DNA from: Pseudoalteromonas rubra
Lineage (GTDB): Bacteria; Pseudomonadota; Gammaproteobacteria; Enterobacterales; Alteromonadaceae
DNA length: 64,000 nucleotides
Assembly (NCBI RefSeq): GCF_000238295.3
Contig: NZ_AHCD03000027.1
Coordinates: 62,001 to 126,000 of the forward strand
Direction of reading: 5' to 3'
Part shown: piece by piece, positions 17,065 to 25,993 of the stretch
How the letters are laid out: every line of letters starts with the position of its first letter
How positions within the stretch are numbered: the first letter of the stretch is position 1
The notes under the pieces: generated by a model
Database searches by the model: none
Told to the model about the DNA's origin: nothing
What the model saw: the letters and a program-made list of their open reading frames with translations, nothing else
Program-made: the position numbers and the translations under genes

Positions 17065-18207
17065 ATGGCATTGCAACGAATCCTGGCGGTGGATGATGAA
17101 CCCTTCAACCTCGAAATCATTGAAGAAATACTTGAAGACCTCGACTTTGAACTCCTGACAGTAACCAGCGGGCAGCAATGCCTGGATATTATTGAGGATT
17201 TCGCGCCTCAGGTTGTCTTGCTGGATGTCAGCATGCCGCAGATGAATGGGTATGAAGTGTGTAAAAAGATCAAAGCCAATCTGGAGACACAGAATATCAT
17301 CGTGATGTTTGTGTCGGCACGGGGCTCGGTTGAAGAGCGCATGGAAGGCTACGCGGTTGGCGCGGAGGATTACATTGTTAAGCCTTTTGGCCATAGTGAG
17401 CTGAAAGCTAAATTGCTTAATTTAGGACAGATGTTGCTGGAGCGTGACATCCTGGAGCAGCAGGTCGAAGACGCAACTTCCACGGCGTTCAATGCCATGG
17501 CGACCAGCAGTGAAATGGGATTTATCGTCAGTTACATTGAACAGATCGGTGTCATTGATGACATTCAGGCGTTAGCCAAGGCCTTGATCCAGTGTCTCAG
17601 TAATTTAGGGTTAAGCTGCAATATTGAGTTTCGGGTCGATGAGCAGCGCCATCATTTTGCCACTGCGGGACTGTGTTCCCCAATTGTGCTGGAGTTGTTT
17701 GAAATATTACGTTCGAAGGGTCGTTTGCATGAGTTTACCAGCCGGATTTTGGTGAACTACAATCTGGTGAGTGTACTGATCCTGAATATGCCCTCAGAAG
17801 ACGCGGACAAGCATGGCCGGCTCAGAGATCATATTTGTTTTATTGCCAGTGTCACCGAGCAGCAATTGCTGGCGATTTTAACGCGCAAACAGCTGTTGTC
17901 TCAGCAAGCGGAGCTCAATGATGCCATTTCTATGATCCACAGTAAGTTCACCGGATTGCTGGCTTTACTCAACAACAACCGCTCTCAGAATGAATCCATT
18001 TTTCGTCGCCTTCAGGAGGTATTTGAGCAGCGGATCCCAACTATGGGATTGGATGAGGATCAGGAAGTATTTATTTATCAGCATGTCGACGAAGCCATTC
18101 AGGGGTCAATTGCCCGGGAAGAAGCCATCATGCAGGTGCGCGAAGCGTTTACTGAAATTGAAAGCGATTTGTCATTACTCAGCTCAGCAGGAAAGCATGC
18201 AGAATAG
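17065..18207 (+). CDS. Response regulator with uncharacterised C-terminal domain
   Basis: A 380-residue protein: a canonical receiver at residues 1-125 (ILAVDDEPFNLEIIEEIL, phospho-Asp54 in VLLDVSMPQMNGYEV, Lys106 in YIVKPFGHSELKAK), followed by a region of about 250 residues without an HTH, GGDEF, EAL, HD-GYP or kinase motif that I can see. That region looks helical at both ends (coiled-coil-like stretches at about 125-150 and 285-380) with a more mixed core that could be a GAF-like fold (residues about 165-285). The output is therefore likely protein-protein interaction, not DNA binding. Same strand as the hybrid kinase, 129 bases apart, so a kinase-regulator pair is likely. Confidence 0.85.
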   Translation: MALQRILAVDDEPFNLEIIEEILEDLDFELLTVTSGQQCLDIIEDFAPQVVLLDVSMPQMNGYEVCKKIKANLETQNIIVMFVSARGSVEERMEGYAVGAEDYIVKPFGHSELKAKLLNLGQMLLERDILEQQVEDATSTAFNAMATSSEMGFIVSYIEQIGVIDDIQALAKALIQCLSNLGLSCNIEFRVDEQRHHFATAGLCSPIVLELFEILRSKGRLHEFTSRILVNYNLVSVLILNMPSEDADKHGRLRDHICFIASVTEQQLLAILTRKQLLSQQAELNDAISMIHSKFTGLLALLNNNRSQNESIFRRLQEVFEQRIPTMGLDEDQEVFIYQHVDEAIQGSIAREEAIMQVREAFTEIESDLSLLSSAGKHAE

Positions 18208-18288
18208 CTGAATACGCATTGTCATCGCAGTCTTTGAGGTGTAAACCGGGTTACGGCCTCAGCAGGGCGCCAATGCTGACCCACCTGG

Positions 18289-19437
18289 TTAAGCGTCCCG
18301 AGGCAGGCCTTTTTCTATGATCCGGATCAGCCGGGCGTTTTTGCGCTGCTGCTCGGTGTGTTTGGCACGTTGTTGTGCCAGGGCCCAGATAATATGTTCT
18401 TTGACCAGGTCGGAGGCGGACTCCAGGCGCGCTTCAAGCACCTGAATGATTTGTTCATCAGGCTCTGCATTGCCTAATCCAACCGCTAAGTTTCGTAGCC
18501 AGCGTTCATGGCCAATGCGACGAATGGGGCTACCTTCGGTGTTTTTCAGAAAAGTTGCTTCGTCCCACTGGAACAGGGTCAGCAGCTCCTGATCTTTGAG
18601 TTGCTGACGGGGATGAAAATCCTCCTCATCGGTGAGCTGGCCGTAGCGGTTCCACGGGCACACCAGCTGGCAGTCGTCACAGCCGTATACCCGGTTACCT
18701 AACAGTGGGCGGTATTGTTCGGGGATCGGACCCTGTAATTCTATTGTCAGGTAAGAAATACACTTGCGGGCATCCACTACATAGGGTTCCACAATGGCTC
18801 CGGTCGGGCAAAGCGTGATACAGGCGTTGCACTTGCCACAGCCTTCTTCCTGAGGGTTACTATCGACCGGCAGGGGCAGATCCACAAACAGCTCACCGAG
18901 AAAAAACCACGAACCGGCCTGTTTGTGGATCAGCAAGCTGTTTTTGCCACGCCAGCCGAGTCCGGCTTTTTCGGCCAGTTGCCGTTCCAGCACTGGCGCT
19001 GAATCAACAAAGGGACGAAAACCAAACTGACCGACGTCCTGTTCAATGCGCTGGCCGAGTTTCTTTAATCGGTTGCGGATCACTTTATGATAATCCCGGC
19101 CCAGTGCATAACGGCTGATGTAGGCGGTTTGCTTATTGCTGAGAGCACGGGCGAAACTGGCATCGGGTGGCAGGTAGTTCATTTTCACCGAGATCACTCT
19201 TTGTGTACCTGGTACTAGCTCAGCAGGGCGGGCACGTTTCATGCCATGTGCTGCCATGTATTCCATCTCGCCATGATAGCCATTATCAAGCCAACGCTGC
19301 AGCTGCGCTTCATGCTCGCTAAGGTCTATGTCGGTAATACCGACTTCAGCAAAGCCAAGTTCTTTGCCCCAAAGCTTAATTTTTTGCGCAAGTTCAGTAT
19401 AGTTAATATCAACAGAAGAATGAGTAGTGGTCGTCAC
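18289..19437 (-). CDS. queG: Epoxyqueuosine reductase QueG
   Basis: Cobalamin- and Fe-S-dependent enzyme that makes queuosine from epoxyqueuosine in tRNA. The two [4Fe-4S] motifs are clear: CGKCNACITLCPTGAI and CDDCQLVCPWNRYG, plus the extra Cys in DARKCISYLTIE. The N-terminal half opens KIKLWGKELGFAEVGITDID as in E. coli, and the conserved SAPVLERQLAEKAGLGWRGK block is present. The 382-residue length is normal. The reading frame can start only at GTG 19437, since a stop lies four codons further upstream. That start is 3 bases from the start of the divergent nnr gene (see findings). Confidence 0.95.
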   Translation of the reverse strand: MTTTTHSSVDINYTELAQKIKLWGKELGFAEVGITDIDLSEHEAQLQRWLDNGYHGEMEYMAAHGMKRARPAELVPGTQRVISVKMNYLPPDASFARALSNKQTAYISRYALGRDYHKVIRNRLKKLGQRIEQDVGQFGFRPFVDSAPVLERQLAEKAGLGWRGKNSLLIHKQAGSWFFLGELFVDLPLPVDSNPQEEGCGKCNACITLCPTGAIVEPYVVDARKCISYLTIELQGPIPEQYRPLLGNRVYGCDDCQLVCPWNRYGQLTDEEDFHPRQQLKDQELLTLFQWDEATFLKNTEGSPIRRIGHERWLRNLAVGLGNAEPDEQIIQVLEARLESASDLVKEHIIWALAQQRAKHTEQQRKNARLIRIIEKGLPRDA

Positions 19438-19440
19438 GGA

Positions 19441-20934
19441 ATGTCTATATCACAAGCAAAATACCTGACTAATTTACCACAAGTTGCCTATACGGCCCAA
19501 GCGGTACAAACGAATGAGGCCGAAGCTGCGCGTCTTGCGGGAACCACGTTAAGCGCCTTGATGCAGCGCGCCGGGGCTGCCTTATTTGATTACGTCAATA
19601 GCCTGGCACCGAGTGGTTCAGTATTAATCCTCACTGGCAAGGGCAATAACGGGGGCGATGGTTATGTTCTGGCACACTTGTGTCATCGGGCAGGTATGAA
19701 GGTTGCGGTGCTGGCCTTGTTTGATCCGCAGCAACTTCAGGGTGATGCGCGCGAGGCGTACCGGGTTTACCTGAGCGGCGGCGGTGTCATGCTGGGTAGT
19801 ATGCAGCATGACAGTACGCCAGGGTTGATAGTCGATGCGGTATTTGGCAGTGGCTTTCGTGGTCAGTTGCCCGACAATGTTGCTGAGGTATTTCGCCAAC
19901 TTGCATCGTGCCCGGCACACAGGCTAGCTGTGGATATACCCAGCGGTGTTAATGGCTCAACCAGCGAAGTGGCTTGTGATGCCTTTGTTGCGGATGCCAC
20001 CATGACCTTCATTGCGCTGAAGCAGGGCTTGCTGAGTGGCTCAGCCAAACGTCATACCGGCAGCGTGTATCTGGCACAGTTAGGGGTCGGCCGAGAATTT
20101 GCTCAGCTGGTGTCTCCCTCAAGTCATTATTTTAGCAAAGAAACGTTACTGGCAAAGCGCCCTGTGCGGCCCATCGATAGTTATAAAAACCGCTGTGGTC
20201 ATGTTCTGTTAATTGGTGGCGGTCCTGGGATGGCTGGTGCAATACGTTTGGCAGCGGAAGCCTGTTTACGCGCCGGGGCAGGACTGGTGAGTGTGGCGAC
20301 GCACCCGGACAATCAGGCCATGGTCCTGCAAGGGCGGTATGAACTTATGGTGCATGGTGTTGCAGACGCGCAAGCGCTGGCGCCTTTACTGGACAAGGCC
20401 GATACGCTGGTGATTGGTCCGGGGTTAGGTCAGTCAAAATGGGCGCATGCATTATTCGACGCTGTGCGCTCGTGTGAGCAACACGTTGTTGTCGATGCCG
20501 ATGGGCTGAATTTACTGGCGAGCCAGCCAATGCAGTGGCAAAATGCGGTTTTGACCCCACATTGGGGAGAAGCGAGGCGATTGAGCACCGCTATTAAGGC
20601 GGACGCTGAAACATCAAGTCGCTTCGGTATGAGCAATATGCTTGCCCAGCATTATCAGGCCTGCGTGGTACTCAAAGGCCCGGGGACTTTGGTTCAGCAG
20701 GCAAAGCGGATAAATATCAATCGCTCGGGGTGTGCAGCCATGGCCAGTGCTGGGATGGGCGATGTATTATCTGGTATAATTGCGGCTTTGTTAGCGCAGG
20801 GCCTGAGTAAATTTGATGCGGCTATGTTAGCGGTGTATATTCATGGTCTTGCGGCTGAAAAAGCGGCACATGGCGGTGCACATGGGCTGCTGGCAAGTGA
20901 TTTATTTGTCCATATTAGAGGTATTATCGGATGA
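19441..20934 (+). CDS. nnr: Bifunctional NAD(P)H-hydrate epimerase / dehydratase
   Basis: Repairs hydrated NADH and NADPH. The N-terminal YjeF epimerase domain (about 1-215) shows LILTGKGNNGGDGYVLAHLC and VDIPSGVNGSTSEV; the C-terminal ADP-dependent ribokinase-like dehydratase domain (about 225-495) shows VLLIGGGPGMAGAIRLAAEA, VIGPGLGQS, VVDADGLNLLA, LTPHWGEARRL and SAGMGDVLSGIIAAL. The family is near 500 residues; I chose ATG 19441 (497 residues), while an in-frame ATG at 19420 would overlap queG. The stop overlaps the tsaE start (ATGA), so nnr-tsaE-amiB are translationally linked, the usual gammaproteobacterial arrangement. Confidence 0.95.
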   Translation: MSISQAKYLTNLPQVAYTAQAVQTNEAEAARLAGTTLSALMQRAGAALFDYVNSLAPSGSVLILTGKGNNGGDGYVLAHLCHRAGMKVAVLALFDPQQLQGDAREAYRVYLSGGGVMLGSMQHDSTPGLIVDAVFGSGFRGQLPDNVAEVFRQLASCPAHRLAVDIPSGVNGSTSEVACDAFVADATMTFIALKQGLLSGSAKRHTGSVYLAQLGVGREFAQLVSPSSHYFSKETLLAKRPVRPIDSYKNRCGHVLLIGGGPGMAGAIRLAAEACLRAGAGLVSVATHPDNQAMVLQGRYELMVHGVADAQALAPLLDKADTLVIGPGLGQSKWAHALFDAVRSCEQHVVVDADGLNLLASQPMQWQNAVLTPHWGEARRLSTAIKADAETSSRFGMSNMLAQHYQACVVLKGPGTLVQQAKRININRSGCAAMASAGMGDVLSGIIAALLAQGLSKFDAAMLAVYIHGLAAEKAAHGGAHGLLASDLFVHIRGIIG

Positions 20935-21407
20935 GTGTCGATGTAACATTAGAAATTGATCTGGGTGATGAAGCTGCAACCATTGCCCTGGGAAGCCAGC
21001 TGGCCAAGTTGATTGAATCAGGTGCGGTATTCTATTTGCATGGTGATTTGGGCGCCGGCAAAACAACGCTGACACGCGGTATTGTGCAGGGGCTGGGTCA
21101 TCAGGGGAATGTGAAAAGCCCGACCTATACCTTAGTTGAACCGTATGAGTTGGGTGAGGTCAGCATCTATCACTTTGATTTGTATCGTCTGGGAGACCCT
21201 GAAGAGCTTGAGTTTATGGGGATCCGGGATTATTTTGCACCACACGCCGTGTGCATTGTTGAGTGGCCTGAAAAAGGTGCAGGCGTGATCCCGACGGCAG
21301 ATATGGACATTGATTTGGCCTATCACGGTGCAGGACGCCGTGCAGTATTAAGGCCACACACAGAACGAGGAAAGCAGCTTACTGAAGCTATAAGTCGATA
21401 TGCGTAG
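20931..21407 (+). CDS. tsaE: tRNA t6A biosynthesis ATPase TsaE
   Basis: P-loop ATPase that works with TsaB, TsaC and TsaD to place threonylcarbamoyl on A37 of ANN-decoding tRNAs. The Walker A motif is LHGDLGAGKTTLTRGIV, and conserved KSPTYTLVEPY and YHFDLYRLGDPEELEFMG follow. At 158 residues it is of normal size. It overlaps nnr upstream by 4 bases and amiB downstream by 8 bases, indicating tight translational coupling. Confidence 0.96.
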   Translation: MSVDVTLEIDLGDEAATIALGSQLAKLIESGAVFYLHGDLGAGKTTLTRGIVQGLGHQGNVKSPTYTLVEPYELGEVSIYHFDLYRLGDPEELEFMGIRDYFAPHAVCIVEWPEKGAGVIPTADMDIDLAYHGAGRRAVLRPHTERGKQLTEAISRYA

Positions 21408-22746
21408 TGCGATAATAAGAATTAGCTTTACCCTGTTTGCGCTGAGCGTGCTATTACTTGCCAGCGCTGCACAGGCAAAAAACAAAATCAACGGTGTGCG
21501 TGTCTGGCCTTCACCCGAAAGCACGCGCGTGGTGTTTGATTTGTCTGAAAAGCCTGAATACAGCTACTTTATGCTGAAAAACCCGCTGCGACTGGTGATC
21601 GATCTGGAAAATACCAGCAAGCTCAAACAGCTACCGGCCTTACCTAAAGAACACAAAATTGTACACAAGCTCCGCTACAGTCAGGCAAAGAGCCGTAACA
21701 GTACCCGGGTGGTGATGGAGTTAAGCCGCACAGCCAAACCCGTTATTTTCGCGCTGGCGCCGACTGGACCATATAAAGACCGTCTGGTGGTGGACTTGTA
21801 TGGTCAGCAAAAGAGCCTCTACGCGAGTAAATCGACGCAAAGTAAGAAGCGTGAGTTGGCGAAAGACAGAGATATCATCATTGCCATTGATGCCGGACAT
21901 GGTGGAGAAGACCCGGGTTCCATTGGGCCTGCTGGCACCTATGAAAAGAACGTCACATTGCCAATCGCAAAACGGCTTGCCCGCCTGATCGATAAAGAAC
22001 CGGGCATGCAGGCGCGTCTGACCCGCACGGGCGATTACTACATAAAACTGAACACACGTACTGCACGGGCCAGAGAGCGCCAGGCAGACTTTTTTGTGTC
22101 TATTCACGCTGATGCGTTTTCGCGTCCGGAGCCACGCGGGGCGTCGGTATGGATCCTGTCGTTACGCCGGGCCAATTCAGAAGTGGGTAAATGGCTGGAA
22201 GACAAAGAAAAGCACTCTCAGTTGTTAGGGGGAGCTGCGGATGTGATTAAAGACACTGCCAACGAAAAGTACCTGGCGAAAGCACTGCTAGATATGTCGA
22301 TGGATCATTCGATGAAAACCGGTTTTAAGGTGGCCGAGGAGGTCGTTGGTGAGCTGAAGAAGGTTACTAAGTTACATAAAAAACGCCCTCAGGCGGCAAA
22401 TTTTGGGGTGCTGAAGTCACCGGATATACCCTCAATTTTGGTCGAAACCGGATTTATTTCCAACCCACAGGAAGAAAAGCAGCTCAAAACCAGCTATCAC
22501 CAGCAACGTCTCGCAAACGCGATATTTAAGTCAATTAAGCGTTACTATCAGCAAAATCCGCCGGACAACACCTTGTTTGCGAGCCTGAAAAACAACAAAC
22601 CGCTGCGTCATAAAGTACAGCGGGGAGAATCACTGAGTGTGCTAGCTGCGCGTTATGGCACAACGGTGTCGGCGCTTAAAAAGGCAAATCGCTTGACCAA
22701 GAACACCTTGTATATTGGTCAGGTATTGACCATTCCGAAGGCATAA
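21400..22746 (+). CDS. amiB: N-acetylmuramoyl-L-alanine amidase AmiB
   Basis: Periplasmic zinc amidase that splits septal peptidoglycan during cell separation, normally activated by EnvC/NlpD-type LytM factors. Signal peptide at residues 1-26 (FALSVLLLASAAQA), AMIN domain at about 30-125, Amidase_3 domain at about 155-385 with zinc-ligand segments AIDAGHGGEDPGSIG and FFVSIHADAF and the catalytic glutamate in SILVETGFISNP, then one LysM at about 402-447 (KVQRGESLSVLAARYGTTVS). The position between tsaE and mutL is that of amiB. The AmiB-type inhibitory helix insert seems present (EKHSQLLGGAADVIKDTANE). It overlaps tsaE by 8 bases. Confidence 0.95.
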   Translation: MRSAIIRISFTLFALSVLLLASAAQAKNKINGVRVWPSPESTRVVFDLSEKPEYSYFMLKNPLRLVIDLENTSKLKQLPALPKEHKIVHKLRYSQAKSRNSTRVVMELSRTAKPVIFALAPTGPYKDRLVVDLYGQQKSLYASKSTQSKKRELAKDRDIIIAIDAGHGGEDPGSIGPAGTYEKNVTLPIAKRLARLIDKEPGMQARLTRTGDYYIKLNTRTARARERQADFFVSIHADAFSRPEPRGASVWILSLRRANSEVGKWLEDKEKHSQLLGGAADVIKDTANEKYLAKALLDMSMDHSMKTGFKVAEEVVGELKKVTKLHKKRPQAANFGVLKSPDIPSILVETGFISNPQEEKQLKTSYHQQRLANAIFKSIKRYYQQNPPDNTLFASLKNNKPLRHKVQRGESLSVLAARYGTTVSALKKANRLTKNTLYIGQVLTIPKA

Positions 22747-22749
22747 ACT

Positions 22750-24642
22750 GTGAGCATTGAAATTTTACCAGCCAGGCTGGCCAACCAGATAGCCGCGGGG
22801 GAGGTAGTTGAGCGCCCCGCGTCAGTGGTCAAAGAGCTGGTTGAAAACAGCATTGATGCCGGTGCAACACGCATTCAGATCGACATAGAGCGTGGTGGTC
22901 ATAAACTGATCCGGATCCGGGACAACGGCGCTGGGATAGTCAAAGATGAACTGACTTTGGCATTGTCCCGTCATGCAACCAGTAAGCTGAAAACCCTGGA
23001 CGATCTGGAGTGTATTGCGTCACTGGGGTTTCGTGGTGAAGCACTGGCTTCAATCAGTTCGGTATCGCGGCTGACACTGAGCTCCAAACCGGCAGAGCAG
23101 GAGACGGCCTGGCAGGCATTTGCCGAGGGCCGTGACATGACGGTTCAGATCCAGCCAACAGCCCACCCCAATGGCACCACCATTGAAGTGAAGGATCTGT
23201 TCTTTAATACGCCGGCGAGACGTAAGTTTTTACGTACTGAAAAAACCGAATTCAGTCACATTGATGAGCTGATCAAGCGTATTGCATTGAGTCGCTTTGA
23301 CCTGGCCCTGACGCTCACTCATAACCAGAAAGTGATCAGACAGTTTCGTGCCCGACCCGATCCATACAGCGTTGAGCGCGTTGCTCAGGTTGCTGGTAAA
23401 ATCTTTGCGCAACAAGCGAGTTTTGTTGAGTCTGGCCATGATGGTTTGAAGTTGTATGGCTGGGTACTGCCAGTGGGCAGCAATAATCAGACTCAGTACA
23501 CCTATGTGAACGGCCGCATGATGCGCGATAAGTTAATTTTGCATGCTATTCGACAAGCCTTTGAAGAGACTGCAGGGGCCGTTGATACGCCTGGATTTGT
23601 GATTTATCTTGAACTGGATCCCACTCAGGTGGATGTCAATGTACATCCGGCTAAGCACGAAGTGCGTTTTCATCAGGCCCGGCTTATCCATGACTTCATC
23701 GTTCAGGCTGTCAAACAGGTAGTGCTCAGCGACGTCCCGGAGTTACCTTTACCGGCGGCTGAACCTCCGCTGGCGACCAGCGTTATGAGTGATGTACAAG
23801 AACCCCATAGCCCGCCAGTATCTGAACCGTTTTCTTCACAGGATGCGCGTCAACACCAGGCATATCGTTCACCATTACAGAGTGACTATGGGTCGGTGCA
23901 AGATGGTGCTCGGACTTCCGTTTCAGGATCGGGTTCCGCTGCGTTTGCGCCCAACCCGGGTTATCGAAGTGGTGCGAAAAGCAGCAACAGTTCAGGCGCT
24001 GCTAAGTCCCGACAAGTTAATGTGAACGAGCTTTACCAGGGGATGGCCACGGTTGCTGATATGCCGCAGCCGGCACCGCAGGCAGACGAGCAGATACAGC
24101 CACAGCGCACGGAAGTAACCCGCTTTCTTGTATTAGCAGAAGGAGCGGTGTTGTTTACGCAGGAGGGGGAGCTCCGACTGGGGCACTGCCGAGATGGTCT
24201 GATTGAGACCTGGCAAGCGCAAATTGAGCAAGATGGTACCTTGCAGGGCAAAGCCTTATTGTTGCCGGTGCGCGTGAATCTCAGTGCGGAAGAAATTGCG
24301 CGCGTAATGGCGCAGGAATCCTGGCTGACATTATTGGGCTTTGCCATTCAGGCGCATGAACGCTACGTGATGATTAAAAAGCTGCCGTTGAGCTTATATA
24401 GCCTTGACGTACCGCAGTGCCTTGAGCAGGTGCTGAGTGCTTGCGTAATGCAGGAGCAAACACTGGATGCCTGGTTAAATTGGCTGCAAGTAACTACCCC
24501 GGCGGAATATTTTTATTCGCAACACTTTGCGGCCGTGGCAGAAAAAATCATAAAAAATGCCAGAAGCTGTGCTCAAATTGAGGCAAAAGCGGTTACAATA
24601 GATCAAAGCAAGTTATCAAGCTTGTCCCAACAAGAACAATGA
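22750..24642 (+). CDS. mutL: DNA mismatch repair protein MutL
   Basis: Couples mismatch recognition by MutS to strand incision. The GHKL ATPase domain (about 1-335) has VKELVENSIDAGATRIQ, IRDNGAGI, GFRGEALASISSVSRL and FFNTPARRKFLR. A poorly conserved Ser/Pro/Gln-rich linker spans about 340-455, and the C-terminal dimerisation domain follows. No DQHA(X)2E(X)4E endonuclease motif is seen in the C terminus, which fits a MutH-dependent system. It starts with GTG at 22750, 3 bases after the amiB stop; AAGG lies about 8 bases upstream. The length of 630 is typical. Confidence 0.97.
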   Translation: MSIEILPARLANQIAAGEVVERPASVVKELVENSIDAGATRIQIDIERGGHKLIRIRDNGAGIVKDELTLALSRHATSKLKTLDDLECIASLGFRGEALASISSVSRLTLSSKPAEQETAWQAFAEGRDMTVQIQPTAHPNGTTIEVKDLFFNTPARRKFLRTEKTEFSHIDELIKRIALSRFDLALTLTHNQKVIRQFRARPDPYSVERVAQVAGKIFAQQASFVESGHDGLKLYGWVLPVGSNNQTQYTYVNGRMMRDKLILHAIRQAFEETAGAVDTPGFVIYLELDPTQVDVNVHPAKHEVRFHQARLIHDFIVQAVKQVVLSDVPELPLPAAEPPLATSVMSDVQEPHSPPVSEPFSSQDARQHQAYRSPLQSDYGSVQDGARTSVSGSGSAAFAPNPGYRSGAKSSNSSGAAKSRQVNVNELYQGMATVADMPQPAPQADEQIQPQRTEVTRFLVLAEGAVLFTQEGELRLGHCRDGLIETWQAQIEQDGTLQGKALLLPVRVNLSAEEIARVMAQESWLTLLGFAIQAHERYVMIKKLPLSLYSLDVPQCLEQVLSACVMQEQTLDAWLNWLQVTTPAEYFYSQHFAAVAEKIIKNARSCAQIEAKAVTIDQSKLSSLSQQEQ

Positions 24643-24702
24643 GTTCTTGTCCTGTCTGCAACCACTGAACGGTTGCAGCACCAACAGCAGTAGAGAAACA
24701 GC

Positions 24703-25620
24703 GTGCAAGTAAAACCCGTTATTACCTTGATGGGGCCAACCGCCGCCGGTAAAACCGCGTTGGCCATTGAGCTCTGTCAACAATTAAACAGCGAGATTAT
24801 CAGTGTGGACTCTGCACTGGTTTATAAAGGTATGGACATAGGCACTGCCAAGCCTGATGCTGCTGAGCAGGCCATGGCGCCGCATCACCTGATCGATATG
24901 CTGGATCCGGCCGAGAGTTATTCTGTGGCGGATTTTCGACGTGATGCCATCGCCTGTATCGATCGACTGCACCAGCAAGGCAAAGTGCCAGTGTTGGTTG
25001 GCGGTACTATGATGTACTTCAAAGGGTTGATAGAGGGGTTATCACCCTTGCCGGAAGCTTGTCCACAAGTGCGCGCAACACTGGAACAAGAGGCAAATGT
25101 ACTGGGCTGGCCTGCTTTACATGCGCAGCTGACGGCGATCGATCCGCAAGCGGCAAGCAAAATCAGTGAAAATGATTCACAGCGGATTAATAGAGCGCTG
25201 GAAGTCTATCGCCTAACGGGCAAAACGATGACGGAATTGCAAAAAGCCAAACAAGCGCCTTTGCCATATCAGTTTCACCAGTTTGCAATTGCACCGAAGG
25301 ATCGTAAGATACTGCACGAAAGGATAGAAAAAAGATTTAAAATAATGCTGGATCAGGGCTTTAAAAACGAAGTTTTGGCCTTATATCAGCGAGATGATTT
25401 GCATCCAGATTTGCCTTCCATTCGTTGTGTGGGGTATCGGCAGATGTGGGAGCATTTGGCTGGTGAGTGCGATTATGAAGAAATGCTCTTCAAAGGGATC
25501 GCAGCAACCAGGCAGTTAGCGAAGCGACAATTAACCTGGTTACGTAGTTGGCCAGATGTCACCTGGCTTGAAACCGACGGGCAAGAAAACTTGCAACGTG
25601 TATTAAGTTCGCTAAGCTAA
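24703..25620 (+). CDS. miaA: tRNA dimethylallyltransferase MiaA
   Basis: Adds the isopentenyl group to N6 of A37 in tRNAs reading UNN codons. The P-loop is LMGPTAAGKTALAIEL; DSALVYKGMDIGTAKPD, VGGTMMYFKGLIEGLSPLPE and the tRNA-binding block PSIRCVGYRQMWEHLAGE follow, then ATRQLAKRQLTWLRSW. It begins at GTG 24703 (protein VQVKPVITLMGPTAAGKTA, first residue read as Met). Gene order mutL-miaA-hfq-hflX-hflK-hflC matches E. coli, where hfq is also transcribed from promoters within and before miaA. Confidence 0.96.
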   Translation: MQVKPVITLMGPTAAGKTALAIELCQQLNSEIISVDSALVYKGMDIGTAKPDAAEQAMAPHHLIDMLDPAESYSVADFRRDAIACIDRLHQQGKVPVLVGGTMMYFKGLIEGLSPLPEACPQVRATLEQEANVLGWPALHAQLTAIDPQAASKISENDSQRINRALEVYRLTGKTMTELQKAKQAPLPYQFHQFAIAPKDRKILHERIEKRFKIMLDQGFKNEVLALYQRDDLHPDLPSIRCVGYRQMWEHLAGECDYEEMLFKGIAATRQLAKRQLTWLRSWPDVTWLETDGQENLQRVLSSLS

Positions 25621-25698
25621 TAGAGGTTGAGGGAATCTTTTTATTCAGATTATTTCAACTATCTCAACATAATAACACCTAGAACGAAGGATAAGAAC

Positions 25699-25962
25699 AT
25701 GGCAAAAGGCCAATCGTTACAAGACCCATTTTTGAATGTCTTACGTCGTGAGCGCATTCCCGTTTCCATCTTTTTAGTTAACGGTATCAAATTACAAGGC
25801 AAGATCCAGTCCTTTGATCAGTTCGTCATCTTGCTTGAAAACACTGTAAATCAAATGGTTTACAAACATGCCATTTCCACTGTGGTGCCTGCTCGTGCTG
25901 TAAATTTCCAGAACACTCAAGGTAGTGACAGTGCAGATCATGGCGAAGATGGTAACTTTTAA
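25699..25962 (+). CDS. hfq: RNA chaperone Hfq
   Basis: Hexameric Sm-like protein that anneals small regulatory RNAs to mRNAs. ATG 25699 (AGGA 8 bases upstream) gives 87 residues starting MAKGQSLQDPFLNVLRRERI; the Sm1 segment is SIFLVNGIKLQGKIQSFDQF and Sm2 is VYKHAISTVVP. The core is near-invariant; the C-terminal tail (about residues 68-87, SDSADHGEDGNF) is short and acidic, shorter than in E. coli. Reading the frame back to 25627 would add 24 unrelated residues and is rejected. Confidence 0.98.
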   Translation: MAKGQSLQDPFLNVLRRERIPVSIFLVNGIKLQGKIQSFDQFVILLENTVNQMVYKHAISTVVPARAVNFQNTQGSDSADHGEDGNF

Positions 25963-25993
25963 TCGTTTTTAGTCGATAGTAGGAGCGTAATGC

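Noticed and set aside
24703..25700. Separate hfq promoter inside miaA or the spacer
   Set aside because: CATAAT at 25668-25673 has no -35 partner; known from E. coli but not demonstrable here.
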